From Nitrospiraceae bacterium (GTDB lineage: Bacteria; Nitrospirota; Nitrospiria; Nitrospirales; Nitrospiraceae): a stretch of 55,562 nt of DNA. The notes under the pieces were generated by a model. That model ran no database searches, was not told the origin of the DNA, and was given only the letters and a program-made list of their open reading frames with translations. The stretch is from NCBI GenBank assembly GCA_013140715.1, contig JABFSG010000022.1, positions 1 to 55,562 of the forward strand, read 5' to 3'. Numbering within the stretch: the stretch's first letter is position 1; the number at the start of each line of letters is the position of its first letter. Of this stretch, positions 15,805 to 24,150 are shown one piece after another. The translations under genes and the position numbers were made by a program.

Positions 15805-17094
15805 TCATCGCGTGGCGAGTTTTGAAGAGGTGAGGAACGTGTTGATGCCTTCCATGAGCGCTTCTGCTACGCGGGTGGTAAAGAGGCCGGTCCGGAGCAG
15901 ATCCTCTTCGCCGGAGTTCGAAATATAGGCGATCTCGGCCAGGATGCTGGGCATGCTGGTGAAGCGCAGCACATAGAAGGGTGCGGTCTTTACCCCGTGA
16001 TCCACCAGGGGGTAGTGGTTGTTGAGATTGCTCACCATGGCCTCTTTGGCGGTCCAGGCAAGTTCAAGCGATTCTTCGATTTTCTTCGCCGTCAGGAGAT
16101 CGGCGACAAGATATTCCCATCCCACGCCGGTGCTATTGAGCGGGGTTCCATTTTCACGGGCTGCCACTTCCAGCGCCCGTTGATCCTTGGCCTCTCCGAA
16201 GTGATAGATTTCGAGCCCTTTTACGGAACGTTGCGGATGCGAATTCACATGGATCGATACGAAGAGGTCAGCCGCCTGTTCATTGGCGAACTTCGCCCGC
16301 TCTTCCAGTTCGACGAACTGGTCCCGTTCGCGTGTCATCAGGACGTGAATCCCCGGTTGCCTCATCAAGAGATCGCGAAGCTTTAGCGCAACTTTCAATG
16401 TAATATCTTTTTCTTCCGTCCCTCGCTGTCCTCGTGCACCGGGGTCTCGTCCGCCATGTCCAGGATCGATCACGATAGTTTTCAGTGGCTTGGCCCGCGG
16501 CTGGGCAGGCTGAGGAGGCGTGGTGAGTGGAAGTCCTCGATCCGATATCGGTTCAGAAATTTGAGAGGCCAGAGGCTCACGAGCAGGCACCACGTCAATG
16601 ACAAGCCGATGAGGGTTCGACAGTGTCAGTAATTTATAGCTTTGAAATGAACCGGTTGGGAGAGAGACTTCGAGCGATCGTTCCGAGCTCTGGCTGATGA
16701 TAAAGTGTTTGGGAATCTTGCCGGCTGTCAGTTTTGCCTTGGCGGATTGGCTTAAAGTGGCATTGGGAATTTCGATCGTCAGCCCCTCGGGCTGGAGTTG
16801 AGGACTCTTCTTGGGGAGGGCCTTTGCATCGAGATCGAGCACGAGTCTCATCCACCCTGGCGCACTGGCTGTCCGGAGGTTCTGTACTGTGGCTAGGCTG
16901 AGCCCATTGGGAGACATGTGGACCGGAGCGGTACGTGACTTTGTGGGCGTAGCAGGGGGCTCCTGTTTGGTAGAACTCGTTGCCGCATAGGCATGGCCTG
17001 CATGAAACTGGTCGAGGGCAGGCCAGGGAATGTCGAAGAGTCCGACCAAGAAGGCGAGGATAAGGATGTGCCATCTGGCTGATCGCATGGGCAT
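15805..17094 (-). CDS. N-acetylmuramoyl-L-alanine amidase with AMIN domain
   Basis: Periplasmic zinc amidase that cleaves the peptide side chain from muramic acid during cell separation (AmiA/B/C type). 429 residues: signal peptide (WHILILAFLVGLFDIPWPAL...), an AMIN domain about residues 60-165 (targeting to peptidoglycan or the division site), and an amidase_3 domain from about 208 with IVIDPGHGGRDPGARG (zinc His), an acidic zinc ligand in the GTEEKDITLKVALKL segment, and LFVSIHVNSH. The catalytic C-terminal block SMPSILAEIAYISNSGEED is present. Clear orthologue of AmiC-like enzymes; the exact paralogue cannot be set. Confidence 0.93.
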   Translation of the reverse strand: MPMRSARWHILILAFLVGLFDIPWPALDQFHAGHAYAATSSTKQEPPATPTKSRTAPVHMSPNGLSLATVQNLRTASAPGWMRLVLDLDAKALPKKSPQLQPEGLTIEIPNATLSQSAKAKLTAGKIPKHFIISQSSERSLEVSLPTGSFQSYKLLTLSNPHRLVIDVVPAREPLASQISEPISDRGLPLTTPPQPAQPRAKPLKTIVIDPGHGGRDPGARGQRGTEEKDITLKVALKLRDLLMRQPGIHVLMTRERDQFVELEERAKFANEQAADLFVSIHVNSHPQRSVKGLEIYHFGEAKDQRALEVAARENGTPLNSTGVGWEYLVADLLTAKKIEESLELAWTAKEAMVSNLNNHYPLVDHGVKTAPFYVLRFTSMPSILAEIAYISNSGEEDLLRTGLFTTRVAEALMEGINTFLTSSKLATR

Positions 17095-17206
17095 TGATTA
17101 TATGTGATGGGAGATAGAGTTTCTCTCAAATGCCGGTGCGGTTGTCAAGGGGCGGTGCGATGGGGCTGGTTGACAGCGAGCGGTGTGAACGGTAGTTTCT
17201 CGAACT

Positions 17207-17740
17207 ATGGCACTCCATCTGATCGTCGATGGCTATAACCTCCTGGTTCAGGCAAGCCGGCTTGCTGGACGAGTGAGCCTGCAGTCCGAGATGGCGCGCG
17301 AATCGTTGTTGCGGGATTTAGCTCTTTATCGTCAACGAAAGTCCCATGCGATTACGGTGGTTTTTGACGGGTGGCAACAGGGATGGGGCACAGAACAACG
17401 GGAACATCGGCTCGGTCTCGAAATCATTTTTTCTCGGCGGGGAGAAAAGGCGGATCAGGTGATTCAACGATTGGCTGCCGAATTCGGATCCGCTTGCGCA
17501 GTGGTGAGTTCCGACCGTGAGATTATCGACTCTGCGAAGGCACAGGGGGCCTTCGTGATGAAGGCCCAGGAGTTTGCCGGGAAACTGCACGAGAGGCCGA
17601 GCGCGACCGGTGTCTCGGCGCACAAAGAACTGGATACAGGGGAAGATCTTCGTCCAAAGCGAGGTCCCGACAAGCGCGGGAACCCTCGTAAGTTACCCAA
17701 GTCGCTGCGGCAGCGCAGCAGCCAGCTCAAGCGATTTTGA
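17207..17740 (+). CDS. NYN (PIN-like) domain RNase, YacP family
   Basis: Putative endoribonuclease of the NYN/YacP (Rae1-related) family. N-terminal HLIVDGYNLL holds the first conserved Asp, followed by ITVVFDGWQQG, IIFSRRGEKADQVIQRL and AVVSSDREIIDSAKAQGAFVM, the four acidic-site strands of the PIN-like fold. The 177-residue length is typical; the last ~50 residues are basic and low in structure (DLRPKRGPDKRGNPRKLPKS) and may bind RNA. It overlaps the convergent tatD gene by 14 bases at the 3' end. Substrate unknown. Confidence 0.85.
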   Translation: MALHLIVDGYNLLVQASRLAGRVSLQSEMARESLLRDLALYRQRKSHAITVVFDGWQQGWGTEQREHRLGLEIIFSRRGEKADQVIQRLAAEFGSACAVVSSDREIIDSAKAQGAFVMKAQEFAGKLHERPSATGVSAHKELDTGEDLRPKRGPDKRGNPRKLPKSLRQRSSQLKRF

Positions 17741-18506
17741 ACAGGCGTTTCGCGTTCTCGGTCGTGATTCGCTCGATCCGGTCGATCGACAGGCCTTCAG
17801 CATCGGTATGAAGCTCCGCTAGTTTTTGCGCAACGAAGGAGACATAGGCCGGTTCGTTACGTTTTCCACGATGGGGCATAGGCGTGAGGTAGGGGCAGTC
17901 GGTTTCAATCAGGAGCCGATCGAGCGGAACAGTCTTCGCAATATCCCGTAGCATCGTCGCGTTCTGAAACGTGAGAATCCCGGAGAACGAAAGATAAAAA
18001 CCTAGATCCAGCGCATCCTTTGCCAGCCAGGCATCTCCTGAGAAGCAGTGAAAGACCCCGCCGATTTCCGATGCGCGCTCCTCTTTCAAAATTGAAATTG
18101 TGTCCTCTTGGGCTTCCCGGGTGTGAATGATCACCGGCAGCGTCAGCTCGCGTGCGAGCTGGACCTGTTCGCGGAATCGCTCGCGCTGTTCTTTCGGTGA
18201 GGAATGATTGTAGTGGTAGTCCAGGCCGATCTCACCGTAGGCGACGACCTTCCTGCTTTTCGCCAACTGGCGGAAGCCGTCGTACCAGTTGTCCTGGATA
18301 TGTTTCACTTCATGCGGATGGACGCCGACTGAGGCGTAGATATACGGGTGCTGTTCTGCCAGAGCGACCGCCGCTTGGCTGGTCGCCAGGTCGCAGCCGA
18401 TGGTCACGAAGGCTTCGACACCTGCTTCCCTGGCGCGGGCGATCATCGCCTCGCGATCATCATTGTAACGGGCATCGTCCAGATGGGTATGGGTGTCGAT
18501 GAGCAT
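17727..18506 (-). CDS. tatD: TatD-family metal-dependent hydrolase
   Basis: TIM-barrel metallohydrolase related to the 3'-5' exonuclease TatD. Metal ligands HTH in MLIDTHTHLDD (H6, H8), YASVGVHPHEV, GEIGLDYHY, LPVIIHTREA, GVFHCFSG and LLIETDCPYLTP follow in the order expected; 259 residues. E. coli TatD degrades 3' DNA/RNA ends and is linked to DNA fragment clearance. Starts next to a period-9 array (18512-18599) that separates it from aroG upstream. Confidence 0.93.
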   Translation of the reverse strand: MLIDTHTHLDDARYNDDREAMIARAREAGVEAFVTIGCDLATSQAAVALAEQHPYIYASVGVHPHEVKHIQDNWYDGFRQLAKSRKVVAYGEIGLDYHYNHSSPKEQRERFREQVQLARELTLPVIIHTREAQEDTISILKEERASEIGGVFHCFSGDAWLAKDALDLGFYLSFSGILTFQNATMLRDIAKTVPLDRLLIETDCPYLTPMPHRGKRNEPAYVSFVAQKLAELHTDAEGLSIDRIERITTENAKRLFKIA

Positions 18507-18511
18507 GGAGG

Positions 18512-18599
18512 TCTATTCGGTTGATTCGGTTTGTTTGGTTTATCTGGTTAGTCTGGTTCAACCAAATAAACCAAACAAACTAGACGAACCAAATAACCA
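18512..18599. repeat. Period-9 inverted array between aroG and tatD
   Basis: Left arm CGGTTGATT CGGTTTGTT TGGTTTATC TGGTTAGTC, centre TGGTTCAAC, right arm CAAATAAAC CAAACAAAC TAGACGAAC CAAATAACC. It fills the entire spacer between two leftward genes. Confidence 0.85.
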
Positions 18600-18600
18600 T

Positions 18601-19659
18601 TTAGGCGGGTTTGGTTACAATCATGTCAGCCAGTTCGGAAAGCAGAGATTCGGTTTCTGACCATCCAAGGCAGGCGTCGGTGATAGAGACACCGTGGTTC
18701 AGGGCCATACCCTGTTTCCAGGTTTGCTTGCCGGGATTCAGATTACTTTCGAGCATCAGGCCCATGATGGATCGGCGGCCTTCTCGGAATTGGCGGAGGA
18801 CGTCGCGCGCGACCAGAGACTGACGCCGATGGTCTTTACTGGAGTTATCATGTGAACAGTCGATCATGATGGGGCGCGGGATGCCCTCGCTTGCGACAAC
18901 GGATTCAGCGCGGGCTACATGCTCCGCTTCATAATTCGTTTTTCCCCCGCCGCCTCGCAGGACGATATGCCGGTCGGGGTTGCCGGTGGTCTTGATGATA
19001 GAGGTGAGACCGTCGGCGTTGATGCCCAGAAAATGATGCGGCTGTTTTGCTGCTACCATGGCATTCCAGGCGACCTCCAGGTTTCCCTCCGTGCCGTTCT
19101 TGAAGCCAACCGGCATGGACAGTCCGCTGGCCATTTCCCGATGCGGCTGACTTTCGGTGGTGCGGGCGCCGATGGCCACCCAACTCCAGAGATCGGCAAT
19201 GTATTGGGGCGATACCGGGTCTAAGGCTTCGGCTGCGCAGGGGACCTCTCGTTTGTTGATATTCAGGAGGATCGTTCGCGCGAGTTCCATGCCGGTGGCG
19301 ATGTCGCAGGTACCGTCCAAATGCGGATCGTTGATGAGTCCTTTCCATCCGACCGTGGTACGGGGCTTTTCGAAATAGGTGCGCATGACGATGAGCAACC
19401 GGTCGCGCAATGCATCGGCCACTGGTTTCAGTCGGTCGGCATATTCGTAGGCGGCTTCGGGATCATGGATCGAACAGGGGCCGACGATGACGAGCAGCCG
19501 TTCTCGGTCTTGGCCATGCAAAATACGGCGGACAGCGTCTCTGGTTTCCACGACCAGCGCGGCGGCTTGATCGGTAATCGGTAGTGCGGACTTAATCGTT
19601 CGGGGCGAGGGCAGTGGCTTGATTTCAATGATGTGCTGATTGTCGAGAGGTCTCTGCAT
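18601..19659 (-). CDS. aroG: 3-deoxy-7-phosphoheptulonate (DAHP) synthase, AroG/AroF type
   Basis: First step of the shikimate pathway, condensing phosphoenolpyruvate with erythrose-4-phosphate. Class I-alpha enzyme close to E. coli AroG throughout: LLVIVGPCSIHDPEAAYEYADRL (metal Cys), MRTYFEKPRTTVGWKGLINDP, WVAIGARTTESQPHREMASGLS, PVGFKNGTEG and HIVLRGGGGKTNY, ending with SITDACLGWSETESLL. The 352-residue length matches, including the N-terminal regulatory segment, so feedback inhibition by an aromatic amino acid is likely; which one cannot be told. Confidence 0.94.
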   Translation of the reverse strand: MQRPLDNQHIIEIKPLPSPRTIKSALPITDQAAALVVETRDAVRRILHGQDRERLLVIVGPCSIHDPEAAYEYADRLKPVADALRDRLLIVMRTYFEKPRTTVGWKGLINDPHLDGTCDIATGMELARTILLNINKREVPCAAEALDPVSPQYIADLWSWVAIGARTTESQPHREMASGLSMPVGFKNGTEGNLEVAWNAMVAAKQPHHFLGINADGLTSIIKTTGNPDRHIVLRGGGGKTNYEAEHVARAESVVASEGIPRPIMIDCSHDNSSKDHRRQSLVARDVLRQFREGRRSIMGLMLESNLNPGKQTWKQGMALNHGVSITDACLGWSETESLLSELADMIVTKPA

Positions 19660-19798
19660 AGTACTGCCTGTTCACATGGGAATCGCCTGTATTGGTCGAG
19701 TATGACGGAAACGATGCACGTTGGGTGCGTAAAAATATAACGTATATGAAAGGAAATATCCACTGGAGGCGATCCAGACAGCTGAAGGAGGTCTCGCT

Positions 19799-19822
19799 AT
19801 GTTTCGTAAGCCGATTATTTGA
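19799..19822 (+). CDS. Candidate 7-codon upstream reading frame (leader peptide)
   Basis: ATG TTT CGT AAG CCG ATT ATT TGA lies 8 bases after an unusually strong Shine-Dalgarno sequence (GAAGGAGG, 19784-19791), while the next gene (19839) has no comparable site. The frame ends 16 bases before that gene's ATG. It may be a translated leader coupling or attenuating expression of the metal-related operon, or the site may simply be a remnant. The peptide (MFRKPII) has no histidine or cysteine run that would point to a sensed ligand. Confidence 0.35.
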   Translation: MFRKPII

Positions 19823-19838
19823 CAAGCCGTGAAGACCT

Positions 19839-20192
19839 ATGTTACTTAGCTCGCCCGCAATGACTTTACGTACGTCCATGCGATGTCTGTCCGGCTTTCT
19901 GCGGGGCAGCCTGGCGATCGGCCTGACTCTCCTCCTGCTGGCTATTGCGCCATTTGCCGTGGCGCAGGATGTCCATCACGAGTTGGCGGCGGCTGATCAC
20001 GATGGGCACGAACATTCCGATACCGACCTCTGCCAGTGGGTACAGCACCACACATCCGGTTCTCTCGACGATGGCGCTCCTCTCTTCACGGCACAGGAAC
20101 TCGTAGCCCTGCTGGAACATCCAGCGGATTCCGTTCTCCTCTTGGTCGAACTCTCAACGCCCGGTCCGTCACGCGCCCCTCCACTCACCTAA
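19839..20192 (+). CDS. Small exported His-rich protein before the TonB receptor
   Basis: A 117-residue protein (or 110 if it starts at the ATG at 19860) with a strong signal peptide (GSLAIGLTLLLLAIAPFAVAQ) and a short mature part rich in His and Asp: VHHELAAADHDGHEHSDTDLC, then QWVQHHTSGSLDD. The arrangement resembles DUF2946-type small secreted proteins found beside TonB-dependent receptors, and the His/Cys cluster suggests metal binding, but I cannot assign a family firmly. The C-terminus ends in a Pro/Ser-rich tail. It is the first gene of the putative metal block and is followed by a hairpin with a T-run. Confidence 0.6.
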   Translation: MLLSSPAMTLRTSMRCLSGFLRGSLAIGLTLLLLAIAPFAVAQDVHHELAAADHDGHEHSDTDLCQWVQHHTSGSLDDGAPLFTAQELVALLEHPADSVLLLVELSTPGPSRAPPLT

Positions 20193-20208
20193 CCACGTCA
20201 GTCAAGTC

Positions 20209-20270
20209 AGGCCATTCTGCGACTATCGTCGTCCGGCTTCCCGTTGGGGGGATGGCCTAGTCTCTTTTTC
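20209..20270 (+). terminator. Possible terminator/attenuator before the TonB receptor gene
   Basis: AGGCCAT (20209-20215) and ATGGCCT (20252-20258) are exact inverted repeats followed by AGTCTCTTTTTC. The loop is long (36 bases) but contains a CCGG-rich inner part. It may partially end transcription between the small His-rich gene and the receptor gene. Confidence 0.4.
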
Positions 20271-20292
20271 TACGTGATTGGTGAGGGAAATT

Positions 20293-22716
20293 ATGCGGCC
20301 TATCGTATGGCGCTATCGCACTACCTTGGTGTCATGTTTTTGTGCCTGCCTCTGCCTTATGAGTCAGTGTCCTGCTTCTGCCGCTGAACCGAATCTCATT
20401 ACCGGATCGGTTCAGAACCAAGACCTTCGTCGGGTAGGGCAGGTGGTCGTCGAGGTGAAGGATCAAGAAGGGACGGTAGTAGCGGCAGGTGTCTCGAACG
20501 ATGTCGGGGAGTTCAGCATTCCCATCCCAGCCGATGGAACCTATTCCGTCAGTGCGGTCCGGGATATTTACCGGAGCGAATATATCGTGCTCAAGATCGG
20601 GGCTGAGGCGCCCCCCCCCATCGCCTTGACCCTGTCCAGCACCAAAGAGATTGCGCTGGAAGTGCGGTCGCGTCTTGCACCGATTCAATACAAGGCGTCT
20701 AGCGAGACCTACGCGGTGAGCCGAAAAGACGTTGAAGCGTTGCCGCGTGGCAATAATGTCGAGCTACAGGACGTGCTGCTTACGGTTCCGAGCGCCGTCT
20801 ATGGTTCGCTCAAACAAGTTCATATGCGGCAAGACCATGCGAATCTCCAGTTGCGAATCGACGGTGTGCCGATTCCGGATACGGTATCTTCAACCTTCTC
20901 GGATGTGATCTCGCCACGGGCATGGGAGCGGGCGGATATTATTCTGGGCGGTATGGAAGCCCAGTATGGAAACAAAACTGCAGCGGTGTTGGATATCACG
21001 ACGAAGATCGGCACCAAACCTGGATTCGGGTCTGCCCAAATGTTTGGCGGCTCGAACAATTCCATCAATCCGTCGTTTGAATATGGAGGCACAGTCGGCG
21101 AGAAATTCCGTTTTTACGCCTTGAACAGCTATACGGCGACAAACCGTGGCATCGAGCCGCCGACGCTGGGGCATTCGATTTTTCACGGGCAAAGTGAGCG
21201 TAATCAGACCTTCATTCGTGGCGACTATCAGCGAGACAATACGAACAATTTCTCGTGGGTATTCCTGAACTCTGTTGCGAAATATCAGATTTCGACGTTA
21301 CCGGGCCGAACGCTGGATCCCAGCGGGCAGTTATTGCCGCTACTCCAGGCGAGCCAGCCAGGATTCATCCCGGTGGCGTCTCAGGATGTGGATGAAAACC
21401 AAAAGGAGCATAACCAGTACGGGCACATGGTTTGGCGACACGATGTGAACAACAGCAACTTTTTCAGCCTGTCAGGGTATGTTCGCCAAACGAGGGCGAC
21501 CTTTCGGACTGATCCGTTCAATGTCCTGGCTTACACTTCAGATCCGACCGAACCGTTCTCCGCTGGGAGCCAGGACCGGAATGCCTATTCCGGTGGAGTC
21601 CGGCTGGACCACACCTATATTCCGAATACAGAACATGTGATCAAAGCAGGGTTTCAGATCGATCGGACTCAGACGGTGAACAAGACGAGACTGTTCACCT
21701 TCGCGGATGACGGGGCGGGCAACCCGGCGGGAAATTTGCTGGGGCTGAATGCCGACAATCGACTGATCGGTTGGCGCCAGGAATTCTGGATTCAGGATCA
21801 ATGGAGCCCGACCAATCAATGGACGTTCAATCTCGGCGTGCGGGCCGATGCAGTGCAGTACCAACGGCATGAGGGGCAAGTCAGTCCGCGGATCGGGGTG
21901 ACTTATAAGGCCGATCAGGCCAATGTGTTCCACGTCTTTTACGGGCGGCAGTTTACGCCGCCGAATCTCGAAGCGATTTCCTTCGCGAAACTCAATACCA
22001 CCGGTACGAAGGCAGCGCCGGACGATACGACGAATAATACAGTCCGGGCCGAGCGAGCGCACTATTTCGAAGTCGGCAGCTACCACGCCCTTTCACGCTG
22101 GGCGACCCTTCAACTGACCGGCTACTACAAACTTGCGCATTTTCTTTCCGACGCGGGCCAATTTGGCACCACTCCGCTCTTGAACTACTTTGCCTTCGAG
22201 CGGGGTTGGCAGCGAGGTATTGATGGCGCGCTGAGGCTGCAACTGATGGAGAACCTGTCCGCACGCGGAAATGTCGCCTGGGGGCAATGTAAGGGCTACG
22301 GGCTCCAATCTGGACACGTCTTGTTGGATCAGAAGGAGATCAGCGATATCAATTCTAGGGGTGGAGTATTTTGCGATCACTCACAGACGCTCACGAGCTC
22401 GGGGGTGGTGGCCTATCGTTTCTTGGAGCGGACGACACTTACAGGACAGATGCTGTTTGCGTCGGGGCTGCGTACGGCGGAAGCGGGGGGCAAAACCAAT
22501 TCTACCCATAGCCCCTCGTACACGATCTACAATATGTCCCTCACGCATGTTATCCCCTTGCCGTGGGACAATCAGAAGCTTCTCCTGGGTTTTGATGTGG
22601 TGAATTTATTGGACCAACAGTATCTTATCAACCAAGGCGAGGGAAGCATCGGTCTGGGCGTATCCCACGCGGGGATGCCGAGGTCATTTTTCTTCCGTGG
22701 CCAATGGTTTTTCTAA
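20293..22716 (+). CDS. TonB-dependent outer-membrane receptor
   Basis: Outer-membrane gated barrel for uptake of a scarce ligand. The 807-residue protein has a signal peptide (MRPIVWRYRTTLVSCFCACLCLMS...), a carboxypeptidase-regulatory-like beta domain (about 35-110; LITGSVQNQDLRRVGQVVVEV), a plug (about 130-240; VEALPRGNNVELQDVLLTVPSAV, LQLRIDGVPIPD, ERADIILGGMEAQYGNKTAAVLDI) and a C-terminal barrel ending in aromatic FFFRGQWFF. The ATG at 20293 follows a GGTGAGGG site. Substrate is not visible; a TonB_C-like gene, CobW GTPase and CDF exporter nearby favour a metal or metal-chelate, which is inference. Confidence 0.9.
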   Translation: MRPIVWRYRTTLVSCFCACLCLMSQCPASAAEPNLITGSVQNQDLRRVGQVVVEVKDQEGTVVAAGVSNDVGEFSIPIPADGTYSVSAVRDIYRSEYIVLKIGAEAPPPIALTLSSTKEIALEVRSRLAPIQYKASSETYAVSRKDVEALPRGNNVELQDVLLTVPSAVYGSLKQVHMRQDHANLQLRIDGVPIPDTVSSTFSDVISPRAWERADIILGGMEAQYGNKTAAVLDITTKIGTKPGFGSAQMFGGSNNSINPSFEYGGTVGEKFRFYALNSYTATNRGIEPPTLGHSIFHGQSERNQTFIRGDYQRDNTNNFSWVFLNSVAKYQISTLPGRTLDPSGQLLPLLQASQPGFIPVASQDVDENQKEHNQYGHMVWRHDVNNSNFFSLSGYVRQTRATFRTDPFNVLAYTSDPTEPFSAGSQDRNAYSGGVRLDHTYIPNTEHVIKAGFQIDRTQTVNKTRLFTFADDGAGNPAGNLLGLNADNRLIGWRQEFWIQDQWSPTNQWTFNLGVRADAVQYQRHEGQVSPRIGVTYKADQANVFHVFYGRQFTPPNLEAISFAKLNTTGTKAAPDDTTNNTVRAERAHYFEVGSYHALSRWATLQLTGYYKLAHFLSDAGQFGTTPLLNYFAFERGWQRGIDGALRLQLMENLSARGNVAWGQCKGYGLQSGHVLLDQKEISDINSRGGVFCDHSQTLTSSGVVAYRFLERTTLTGQMLFASGLRTAEAGGKTNSTHSPSYTIYNMSLTHVIPLPWDNQKLLLGFDVVNLLDQQYLINQGEGSIGLGVSHAGMPRSFFFRGQWFF

Positions 22717-22841
22717 CCAGATGCCGAACAACGTCACCAGCGGCGTTCTCAGTCGCCCGTCTCCTTGCGACGTACCACAAGGGTACGCCTCAGTCGCCGG
22801 ACTCCCTGCGGCCTTGCTGGATGACCTTGTTGGGCATCTGG
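22717..22841. repeat. Dispersed palindromic repeat copy (CCAGATGCC...GGGCATCTGG)
   Basis: Inverted ends CCAGATGCC (22717-22725) and GGGCATCTGG (22832-22841) enclose CCAGCGGCGTTCTCAGTCGC, GACGTACCACAAGGGTACG and CTGCGGCCTTGCTGG, the same modules as the copy at 14845. It begins at the stop codon of the receptor gene and ends just before the ribosome-binding site of the next gene. Confidence 0.75.
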
Positions 22842-22871
22842 TGGTATAAGCAAATCGTCGGAGAAGAGAGA

Positions 22872-23333
22872 ATGGAACGAGAGATTTGTAAGCGAATGAG
22901 ACCCTATCGCTTCATTGCACTATTATTGGGATTTTGTGTGTCTCTTTGGTCGGCTATGGCATTTGCGGTGGCCGGTGATGAGGCGACGCATGAGGACGAC
23001 CACGAGGAAGATGTACTGGAGTTGCCCGAGGTGCATGTCCACGGCCTGCCGCTCAATCAGGATCAACAACGCGCACCGGTTCCCAAAGTTACACCCTGGC
23101 CTGCCATTCCACCTGGATTGGACGGCAAAGAACTCGACGACTGGATGAAAGTGCGTGTGTTGGTCTCTAAGGGTGCGGCGGTGACGGTCGTTGTGTTGGA
23201 ACCGGCCAAACATCGGGAGCTCACCATCGCCGGCATGGTTGCATTGAGCCAATGGACATTCGACCCACAATTGAAAGGCGACGAGCCAGTAGATGGGGAA
23301 CTCACCGTACGTATCCATTTTCGCACCCACTGA
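22872..23333 (+). CDS. TonB C-terminal-like exported protein
   Basis: A 153-residue protein with a signal peptide or N-terminal anchor (FIALLLGFCVSLWSAMAFAVA), a His/Asp/Glu-rich stretch (DEATHEDDHEEDVLELPEVH) and a C-terminal TonB_C-like domain (VRVLVSKGAAVTVVVLEPAK...LTIAGMVALSQWTFDPQLKGDEPVDGEL described in parts, ending VRIHFRTH). It lacks the long Pro-rich spacer of classical TonB, so it may be a short TonB-like partner of the adjacent receptor or a periplasmic protein using the same fold. Start at 22872 follows GGAGAAGAG; the open frame upstream translates the palindromic repeat. The acidic/His stretch could bind metal. Confidence 0.7.
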   Translation: MEREICKRMRPYRFIALLLGFCVSLWSAMAFAVAGDEATHEDDHEEDVLELPEVHVHGLPLNQDQQRAPVPKVTPWPAIPPGLDGKELDDWMKVRVLVSKGAAVTVVVLEPAKHRELTIAGMVALSQWTFDPQLKGDEPVDGELTVRIHFRTH

Positions 23334-23343
23334 TCGCACAAGA

Positions 23344-23478
23344 GCTGATGGCTAATGGCGGTTAGCGCAGACCAGAATTATTCCAGGCAACCAGACGAAC
23401 CAGATAGACCAAACAAACGAGATAGACCGGATAGACCATTTTCGAGCTAGACGGTTGACGAATGACGGATGACGCTTT
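23344..23478. repeat. Composite spacer: two period-7 arrays around a period-9 arm
   Basis: Three arrays sit side by side: GCTGATG, GCTAATG, GCGGTTA (23344-23364, period 7); a one-sided period-9 arm CAACCAGACGAACCAGATAG, ACCAAACAAACGAGATAGAC (about 23389-23438); and ACGGTTG, ACGAATG, ACGGATG, ACGCTTT (23451-23478, period 7). No matching inverted arms are obvious for the nonamer part. Confidence 0.7.
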
Positions 23479-23490
23479 ATCGTCACCCCT

Positions 23491-24042
23491 ATGAGTGTGG
23501 ACGAATCAATTTTCCGTGCCATCAACAGCCTCACTGGACATTCCGACACGCTCGACTGGTTCGCACTCACCCTCTCTAACTCGAGCATTCTTTGGACGCC
23601 GGGGATTATTCTCACGGGCTATTGGTTGTGGCTATCCTGGCGTGAGGCTTTGCTCGGGGCGCCTCTTCTTGCGGCATCGATCGGATTGCTCGATTTCCTG
23701 GGGGCTAGGATTAAAGATCTCGTCGCTCGGCCACGTCCCTGCATGGCGCTTCTGGATATCAACCAGATCGAAGCCTGCGGCAAGACCTTTGGATTTCCAT
23801 CGAATCACGCGATCAATACCGCAACGGCGGCGGCCTTTTTCCAGGTACTCTATCCACGTTCAGGCTGGGTGAGTTGGCCGCTGGTCGGACTCATCGGTCT
23901 GTCGCGTGTCTATATCGGGGCTCACTATGTTACGGATGTACTGGGAGGGTGGACGATCGGCGGGTTGTTCGGAGCCGGTGTTGCCTGGCTGATTCTGCGC
24001 TACTCTCGTGTCCGCTCCTCACGCGAAAACCCTGCCGTGTAG
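23491..24042 (+). CDS. PAP2-family membrane phosphatase
   Basis: Integral membrane phosphatase of the PAP2 superfamily, which includes undecaprenyl-diphosphatases and lipid phosphatases. 183 residues with about five hydrophobic segments. The three catalytic motifs are visible: KDLVARPRP (KxxxxxxRP), FPSNHA (PSGH-type with Asn in place of Gly) and SRVYIGAHYVTD (SRxxxxxHxxxD). Likely acts on the periplasmic face on lipid diphosphates; the substrate cannot be told. Transcribed rightward and convergent with the cobW-like gene. Confidence 0.88.
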   Translation: MSVDESIFRAINSLTGHSDTLDWFALTLSNSSILWTPGIILTGYWLWLSWREALLGAPLLAASIGLLDFLGARIKDLVARPRPCMALLDINQIEACGKTFGFPSNHAINTATAAAFFQVLYPRSGWVSWPLVGLIGLSRVYIGAHYVTDVLGGWTIGGLFGAGVAWLILRYSRVRSSRENPAV

Positions 24043-24147
24043 CAGGGTGCTGAAAACGTCTGCCAGTTTCTCAATCGCGTCTATCTGGTCTATCTAGTTT
24101 GTTTGGTTGATTTGGACAACCAGATGAACCAGACAAACCAGATCAAC
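24043..24147. repeat. Palindromic-repeat fragment followed by period-9 inverted array
   Basis: AGCAGGGTGCTGAAAACGTC with TGCCAG (about 24043-24066) is a degenerate end of the CAGGCTGTTGACAAAGTCCG repeat. It is followed by nonamers GTCTATCTG GTCTATCTA GTTTGTTTG GTTGATTTG and the right arm ACAACCAGA TGAACCAGA CAAACCAGA TCAACTC. It separates convergent genes. Confidence 0.75.
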
Positions 24148-24150
24148 TCG

